From NCBI GenBank assembly GCA_038207155.1, contig JBBRAB010000016.1:1-64000 (forward strand): a stretch of DNA of 64,000 nucleotides, written 5' to 3'. Below are positions 16,794 through 25,700 of this stretch, in pieces. Made by a program: the position numbers and the translations under genes. Origin of the DNA: FEN-1139 sp038207155. GTDB taxonomy: Bacteria > Myxococcota_A > Polyangia > Polyangiales > Polyangiaceae. Below the pieces are notes generated by a model, which saw nothing but the letters and a program-made list of their open reading frames with translations, was not told where the DNA came from and did no database searches. Position 1 is the first letter of the stretch. Each line of letters begins with the position of its first letter.

Positions 16794-19700
16794 ATGAACA
16801 CCGACCAGATCAGAACCCTCCTCGGACAACTGCAAGCCGATCCAGAGCTCCCGAACGTGTGGGACGAACTGGACGAACTACTCGGAGCGACTGAGCCCGC
16901 TTCTGAGCTGCAGCATCTCGTCCGTTCCGCGGCGCGCGGTCATCGACAGCGTGGCGAGTCAGCGCCGGCGGCGCGCCTCTTGCGGCATTCCGCCAGGCTT
17001 GCTGTCGCCCCTGAGGACCGCATTTCAGTGCTGTGGGAGCGCGTTGAAGTCCTGCGCGATGAGCTGTGGGACGAGGCCGCCACGATCGAGGCGTTGACGG
17101 AGCTGTCGGAGCTTGAGTCCGAGGCGGCGGCGGCGCAGCAGCAGCTGGCCGAGCATCGCGAACGCCTGGAATCTGCGGGGGATTTAGCGCGCACCTATGC
17201 CGAAGAAGCGTCCGGCGCTTCCGACGACGTCTATCGCAGTTCCATGCTGATGCGCACTGCCGAGATGCTGCTCCGCTTCAGTCCGAAGGACGTCGAGGAA
17301 GCGATCCTCGAGCGACTCGAGCAGGCGGTGCGTCTCGATGCGACCAACGCCCAGGCGGGTCGGATGCTGGAGCTGCTCCACCGTCGCTCCGCGCGCTGGG
17401 ATGACGCGGCTCGCGTACTCGAGCGACTGGCGTCGCGCTCCGCCGATCAGTCGGTGCGCGCCAGCGCCGCGGTGAGGCTCGCACGCCTGTACCGCTACCG
17501 CCTCACCGACAATGAGCGAGCGGCGGTGGCCTATGAGCGGTTGCTCAAGGAGCAGGCCGGCGCAGCAGAAGCCATGGAGTTTCTGGCCAATCTCTATTCT
17601 GGCGAGGAACGCTGGGATGAGCTGGTGGCGCTGTACGAACGTGAACTCAAGAGCAAGGATCTCGCCAACCCAGAGACCCTGGGTGACATGCTTCAAATCG
17701 CGATGCTCCACCATCGCATGCGTGGTCGGCCCGAGGATGCCGAGCCGTGGTTTGAGCGCATTCGTAAGCTGGCCCCTTCGCACGAAGGGATGCTCGGGTT
17801 TTTCCGCGAGCATTGCGCTCGCCTCGGTGATGAAGCCCGTTGGCTCGAGATCCTGCGCGGCGCAGCTCGCGGCATGAACGATGGCAAGGACAAGGCCGCG
17901 CTCGTCACTGAGCTGGCCGAGCTCGCGGAAAAGCAGACGAACGCCCAGTCCGCGATCGAGCAGTACAAGGTCGTGCTGCGACAGGACCCCGACAACGACA
18001 CCGCCCGCGACGCGCTCAAGCGCCTGTATCAGGCAACCCAGGGCTTTAACCCGTGGATCGAGCTGCTGCGGCAACAACTCGAGCGAACTCCCACCGAGGA
18101 CCTTGCGCGACGCCTCGCGATTTTGCGCGAGGTAGCCGACGTCTATCGCCAGTACCTTCACAACGATAACTCGCTTGTGACGGTGCTGCACCAGATCGTG
18201 CAGCTCGACGAGAAGCTCGACGCCAACGACGTGGGCGAGCTGCGGGAGTTGGTCGCGCTGTACGACAAACTCGGTCGCCATCGCGAGCTGCTGACCTTCC
18301 AGCTCAAGCTGGCCGAAGTGACGCCAGACACCGAAGAAAAGAGCACGCTTTTTCGCTCGGCTGCGCGCCGCTGGCTCGAGCAGTTCTCCAACTTCCAGAA
18401 CGCTACCGAGGCCTACGAGGCACTGCTGACTGTGCTGCCCGAGGATGAGGAAGCCCACGAGCGGCTGAACGAGCTCTACCGCAAGCGCCGCGCCTGGGCA
18501 CCGCTCTACGACCTGCTCGGTCGCGAGCTCACTCGCACTTCGGCGGCCTCTCGCCTGGCGCTGCTGCGTGAAATGGCCCAGCTGGCAGCCGAGCGGTTGC
18601 ACAAGCCGGATGAAGCCGTGGCGCTCTATCGCCAGATCCTTGAGCTCGAGCCGAGCGCCTCGGAAACCCTCGATTCTCTCGAAAAACTTGCCGAACGCAG
18701 CAAGGACTGGGCGACTCTCGCCTTTGCGCTCGAGCGACGCGCGGACGCCACCGAGGACCCCGCAGCGCGCTTGGCGGTCCTTCAGAAGCTCGGAGCGGTG
18801 TGTGCCGATCATCTGGCGGACAGCGCCGCGAGCACCCGTGCCTGGCGCCGCGTGCTTGAGCTGTCGCCGGGTCACGCTCGCGCACTCAGGGTGCTGAGGG
18901 ACGCCTATTTGGCCAGCGCCGACATCGACGGCCTCGTCGAACTGTACGCCACCCAGAACGACTGGGACGGCCTGGTCGAGGTCCTGAGCAATGCCGCTGA
19001 CAAGGCCAGCGAGGCTTCGGTCAAGATTGAGCTGTCTTACCGCGCGGCTCAGGTGCTGACCGAGCGACTCAATCAACCCGAGCGCGCCTTTCGCTCATAC
19101 GAGCGGATCCTGGCGACCGATCCGAGCGATGGTCGCGCGGCTACCGCGCTGATTCCGCTCTACGAGAGGGATGAAAAATGGGCCAGGCTGCCTGCGCTCT
19201 ACGAGCTACTGCTCTCGCAGGCGGATAGCGACGGAGAGCGCCGCCGGCTGCTCGTCACCCTGTGCGAGGTGTCCGGTCAACGCTTGCTCGACCGCAAGGG
19301 CGCTGTCGCTCATGCGCTGCGGGCGTTTGAGCTGTTCCCGTCAGAGCCGGAGATTCAAGAGCTGCTCGAGTCGACCTCACGCGCAGCTTCCAGCTGGGAT
19401 GATTTCATCGCGGCCTTGACGCTCCGTTCTGGGACGCTGGCAGCCGAGACACCGCCAACCGCTACGGCCCCCGAGGCCGAGCTGCCGTCGGACGTGGAGA
19501 GCCTCGAACCTCGCAAGGCCAAAAAGAAAAAGAAGGGCCGGCGTGTCGAGCAAGAGTCCTCGGCGGATCTCAGCGCGGCCGTCGCGCAGAGCGCTGCTGC
19601 TCCAGCAGCCGGCGAAGAGCGTCGCGCAATTGAGCTGCGCCTGGCGCGCATCCTCTCAGGAGAGCTCGGTCGTCACGACGAAGCCATTGCGCTTTACCGC

Positions 19701-22700
19701 GCGTTGCTCGAGCGACGGCCCAATGATCCGGCGGTTGTCGAGGTGTTCGAGCCCATGCTGGCGCGTCTCGAGAAGCTCGACGAACGCCGCTGGTTGCTCG
19801 GTCATCGCGTCGAGCATGCCCCGGACGAGTCTGCGCGCATCGAGGCACTGCTCGCTTGGGCTCGTCTCGAGGAATCCCAGTTCCAGGCACCCGAGCAGGC
19901 GATTGAGGTTCTCCGGCGTCTGCTGGCGCAGTCGCCCGCGCATGGGGAGGCTCTGGCGGAGCTCACCCGACTGCTCGGCATGCTCGGACGAAGCGCGGAA
20001 CTCGCCGAGGTCCTTGAACACCGCCACTCCCTAGCGGAGGGGACTGAGCGCGTCGAGTTCGAGATTTCCCTGGCGGAGCTGTACCTCGGACCGCTGGGTC
20101 GTCCCGAGGACGCACTACGGAGCGCCGTGATGGCGCTCGATGCTGCCGGAACCGAGCCACGCGCTTTGTCGGTGGTTGAACGACTGCTGGACGTCGATCT
20201 GGTTCGCCAGGCGGCCGCTGAGGTGCTCGCCTCGCGCTTTGCCGAGGGTGGTGAAGCACGTCGCGAGGCGCAGGCGCTATCGGTCCTGCTCGCCACGGCC
20301 GAGGGGCGCGAGCGACGGCTCGAGCTTGTTGCTCGCCTTGCCACGGTTCATGGCGTCAAGCTGGGCTCCAACGGCGCGGCGCTCGACGTCGTGCTGCGCG
20401 CCTTGATGGAGTTCCCGGATGAGCTTGAACTCTGGGATCGCGCCGAGGAGCTCGCCACGGCCGCAGGCCGTCCGAGTGAGCTGGCCGAGGCGCTCCGCGG
20501 GGCGTTGTCGACTCCGCTGGCTCCCGCGCTGGAGCTGGCCCTGGCCGAACGGGCTGCTCGCCAGCATGAAGAACGTCTCGGTGACCCCGTCGGGGCGGCC
20601 CCCTACCTTGAGCGCGTCTTGTCGCTAGATCCCGGCAATGTCACGGCGTTTCAACGCCTCAAGGACATCCTCACCGCCGCCGAGCGTTGGGGTGAACTCG
20701 AGTCGATGTACGACCGCGCGATTCAGCTGACGACCGATCCGCCCCGCAAGGTCGACATGCTGGTCGAGGTCGCGATGATCGCCGAGGAAATCATCGAGGA
20801 TTCTCGCAAGGCCATCCGTTATTACGAGCGTATCCTCGAGCAGGACGAGTGCCACGGGCTGTCACTTGAAGCGCTCGACCGGCTCTACACGCGTCACGCG
20901 AGTCATGAGCCGCTGGCGGCACTGCTGGAGCGCCGACTCGAACTTGAGGGCGGCGAGCAGAGCTTCGAGATGCGCCGACGCTTGGCCAGGCTGCTGCTTG
21001 AGCAGCTGCACCGACCGGACGCCGCAATCACGCATGTGGAGCAGCTGCTCGAGGCCGATCCAAACGACTTTGAGTCGCGCGGGCTTGCCGAGCGACTCCT
21101 CGGGATTGGTTCGTTTGCCGCGCGCACCGCGCTCGCGCTCGAGCGTGTCTATGAGCAACGGGACGAAATGCGCGATCTCGTGCGCGTGCTGGCGGTGCGC
21201 TGCGATGCGCTCGCCGCCAACGCGACTCCCGAGGTCGAGCTGGAGCGGCGTGAGCTGATGCGGCGCATTTCCGTGCTGCGTGACGAGCGTCTGCATGATG
21301 ACGCCGGGGCATTCGAAGTCTTGGCCAGCTATGTGCCTCTTGCACCGGCTGATCACGATGCTCGTGCCCGACTGATCGAGATCGGTCGTCGTCTGGGTCG
21401 CCTCGCGGAGGTTCAGTCCGTGCTTTGCAGCGCGTTCGACTCAGCCGGCCCCGACTTGGCGCTGGCCGCCGAGGTCGGTATGCAGCTCGCTCAACTCGAG
21501 GAGGGTGTCATTAACGACGCCACTGCTGCAGAAACCACCCTGCGCAAGGTGATTGCACTTGAGCCGGATTCGGCGAGCTACGCGCTGCCCGCCGCGCTCG
21601 CGCTCGAGCGGGTGCTCTCGGCCACCGGGCAGTCGCGACCGCTCGCGGAGTGTTTCCGGCTGCAGATCCGGCTCGAGGTGTCCGGTGACCGCAAGCGAGA
21701 GCTCTATGCCAGCCTCGGCCGACTCTGCCGCGATGTCTTGTCCGACGCTCCGGCTGCCGTGGTGGCGTTCCTTGGTTGCCTAGAAGAAGAACCAGGCGAC
21801 GCCGCCGCTCTGGAGGCACTCGACGGACTCTACCAGGGCCAGGGGGCCTTCGCCGAGCTTGAGCGCGTGCTCGAGCGGCGCAAGGATTTGGCAACCGAGC
21901 CGCAGGCACGACGTGAGCTTAGCGTGCGAAGGGCCCGCGTGCTGTCCGAGCAGCTTGTTCGACGCGAAGACGCTGTGGTCGAGTGGCGGGCACTCGTGGA
22001 TGAGCACGGGCCCGATCAAGAGGCGCTCAGCGCGCTTGAGGCGCTCTACGTTCAGCTGCAATCCTGGCGCGAGCTTGCCGACACCCTCGAACAGCACCTT
22101 GATGTGCAGTCCGACGTTGCCAGTCTGCTCGACCTTCTATCCCGCCTTGGCGACGTCCGTCGGCTTCACCTAGCGGACGCTGCGGGGGCGATCGAGGCCT
22201 ACCGGCGCGCGCTCGACGTCGACACGACTCACGAGGCGACGCGCGCAGCCCTGCAGCAGCTATTGGCACCAGAGCAGGAGCGCACCGTCCGCCGTGAAGT
22301 GGCTGAGCTGCTGCACCCAATCGTGGCGCGCGAAGGCAATGCCGATCTACTCGGAGAGGTGCTTGAGATCGAGGTCGAGACGACCGACGATCCCCCAACG
22401 CGCCTCGACTTGCTCGCCGAGGCCGTGCGAGTGTCCGAGGACCTGCTCCAGAATCCGGACAAGGCGTTCTCCTACGCTTGCCGCGGCCTGCGCGAAGCCC
22501 TAGGGCACGGTGAACTCAGCGACTGGTTGACGCGACTCGACCGCCTAAGCGCGCTAGCCAGCAAGCAGGCCGCCCACGTTGAGCTGCTGCGTGAGATCGT
22601 CGACGAGATCTTCGACGGCGACGTTCAGCTAGCCGTGACGCTGCAAATCGCGGCCATGGCTCGCGACGCCCTGTCCGACAAGGAGTTGGCGCGCCAGTAC

Positions 22701-25700
22701 TTCGAGCGCGCTCTCGAGCAGCGTCCGGAGGACTCACGTGCGCTTGGTGCGCTAGAGGCTTTGCATGAGTCCACCGGCGACGCACCGCGACTGCTCGACG
22801 TGCTCACTCGTCGACTCGAGCTTGCAGAAGATGACGCCACTCGCAAAGAGCTGATGTTCCGGCAGGCGCGCCTGCTGGTGTCACCCCTGAACGAGCCGAA
22901 GCGGGCCAGCGAGGTCTATGAGCGCATCGTCGATCTCGATTTTGACCCCCTTGCTGTCAGTGAGCTCGAGGCCCTGTGCCGCAAGCTCGAACGCTGGACT
23001 GCACTGGTGGAGCTGCTCGAGCGTCGTGCGGATCGTTCAGGTGCCGATCGCTCCGGGATTTTCGTGGCGATTGCTCGGATTTTTGCCGGACCGCTCAGTG
23101 ACGAGCAGCGAGCGCTCGATGAGCTTGAACGCTCGCTCGACGCCGATCGCGCCCATGCAGAGACAGTGGCCGAGCTCGAGCGATTGCTGACCGAGGCGAC
23201 TACCCCCGAGACGCGGTCGCGGGCTGCGTCGCTGCTGGAGCCGGTTTACCTCATGCGTAGCGACTTCCGCGCGGTGATGCGGACGCTCGACGCGCGGTTG
23301 GAAGCGGAGCCTTCTCCCGAAGAGCGACGCGAGCTGCTCGGACGCCTGGCTCAGATCTACGAGGAGCAGGCGGAGGATTATTTAGCAGCGCTCGAGACCC
23401 AGGGTCGACTGTTCCACGACGACATCGCGGATACGTCCGTGATGTCTGAGCTCGAGCGGCTCGCCAAGGTTGCCAACGCCGAGCGCCGGCTCGCCGAAAT
23501 CTATGCGTCCGAGCTGGACGCCTTGAGCAGCGGTGACGACGCCAACTCGGCGGCCCTGGCCCAGCGGGCCGGCGAGCTGTTTTCCGGGCTGTCCGAGCGC
23601 GAAAAGGCGCTCGTTTATTACCGCCGAGCGCTGGCCTTCGAGCCTGATAGTGCGCCGCTATTTGCGGCGGTCGACGGACTGCTGGAAAAGCTCGAGCAGC
23701 ATGCAGAGCGCGTGGCGCTGTACCGCGCTTCGCTCGACCATCGCTTCGAGCCGAGCGAGCGCATCTCCGCGCTGCACGTGATCGCGACGCTTGAACGCGA
23801 GCGGCTCGCTCGCCCCGACGAGGCAATGTCGGCGTTGCGTGAGGCCTTGGAGGTCGACGACAGCGACACCGTGACCCTCGAAGCGCTGTCGACCGCCTAC
23901 CGCGCTGGTGAGCGCTGGGAGGACTTGGCTGCTCTCTTGCTCCGGCGCGCCGAACAGGCGGGCGGTGGAGTCGAAGCGAGCGTTTTCCGGCTTGAGCTGG
24001 CACAGCTGCTGCTCGCGCCACTCGGACGCAGCGGGGAAGCCCTGGATCAGCTCGAGGAGATCCTGCGCGATGGCAGCGATTCGAGTCGCGCGGTAGCTAA
24101 GCTGGAGCAGCTGCGTGCGGACGAGGCCCTCAAGTCACGGGTCGTCGATATTCTGCTGCCCCACTATCAGCAGGTCGATGATTGGCAGAGCCTGATCCGG
24201 CTCAATCGGGATCGCTATCTGCTGGCCGAATCGGCTGGTGACAAGGTGGCGGTGCTGCGGGAGACAGCCGAGCTCTACGAGACGCGGGGCAGTGAGCCCA
24301 GCCGCGCTCGCGATGCCCTTGGCGTGGCGCTACAGGCCGATCCCGAGGATCTCGAGGTGCGAGCGGACTTCGAGCGCCTCTCGGAGTTGATTGGAGACTG
24401 GGAGGGATTGGCGTCGCTCTATGAGTCGCTGATTAGTGCCAATCCTGAGCTGCTCTCGCGTCGGGACTACGTCGCGACTCTCGCGCGAACCTTCGACCAA
24501 CATCTGGACGATCCGCGGCGCGCACTCGCCCATTACTGGGAGCTGCACCAGCTGGAACCTGGAGAGCTGGAGGTGCTCGAGCATTTGGAGCGTCTCTCAA
24601 CGCTCCTTAGCGACTGGGGCGTCCAGGTGTCGACCTTGATCGCCAAGGCCGACGTTCTGAGCGGTGACGATGACCGCGCGAGCTGTTGGCGCCGCGTCGG
24701 TGAAGCGCGCCGTGACATGCTCGAGGACGTCGCTGGGGCAGTGGAAGCCTACGAGCGCGCGCTTGAGCTCGACGAAGCAAGCGCCTTTACGGTGGACTGT
24801 TTGGCTGAGCTACATGAGCAGCTTAACAATCACCGCCGGTTGGTAGAATTGCTGGTTCGTCGTGTTGAACTCTGCGATGCGGACGACGATGAACTCCGTT
24901 TTGAGCTGCTGCTCAAGGCGGCAGGGCTCTACGAGACTCAGTTGGCCGAACCGAGTCAGGCCGTGGATCTGCTCGTGCAGGCGTCTGCACTGCGTCCGGC
25001 GGACACCACCGTGCTCGGTCATCTCGCCAAGCTCTACGAGAGTCAGGGGGCCTACAACGATCTGCTCGAGAATCTGCGGACTCAGGCAGGTGCGGCCGCC
25101 AATCAGAGCGAACGAGCGGAGCTGCGTCGGCGCACTGCCGAAATCCTGTGCAAGCAGCTCTCAAGTCCCGAGGAGGCGCTTGAGGCCTACCGCCAGGTGC
25201 TCGATGACCTTCCGGACGACGCCGCCGCAATCGACGCAGTCTTTGCGCTCGGTCGAGAGCAGGAGGACCAGCGCGAGAATGTAGCCGCTGTGCTCATCCC
25301 GGTGCTGCGCGCGGCGCGGCAATCCGCGAGGCACATTGAGGCCCTCGAGCTTCGCCTCAGCGTCGAGACCGAACCAGCGGTGCGCGCCGAGACCCTGCGC
25401 GCGATGGCCGAACTCGCGGAAAACGAGCTGCAACAGCCCGAACGCGCGCTGGAGTTCTTCCTCAAGGCGCTCGCGGAGATGCCGAGCGAGCTCGCGCTGC
25501 ACGAGGAGTGCGAGCGACTGGCAGCTAAGTTGGCCGGTTGGAGTCGCTTGGCCGACGTGCTTGAGGAGCGGGCTCGCTCCAGCTTCGAGCCGGATCTGGT
25601 CGAGAGTCTGTCAGTCCGACTTGGCCGTATCGCTGAGGAGCAGCTCGGGGATGCGCTGCGTTCGATCGCCGCCTACCAGCGCGCGGTCGATCAAGTGGGT

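Noticed and set aside
17184..19076. 630-codon minus-strand open frame inside the giant TPR gene
   Set aside because: It is antisense to regular TPR helices and lacks any domain pattern; its Leu/Gln/Gly content follows from the reverse of the TPR codons.
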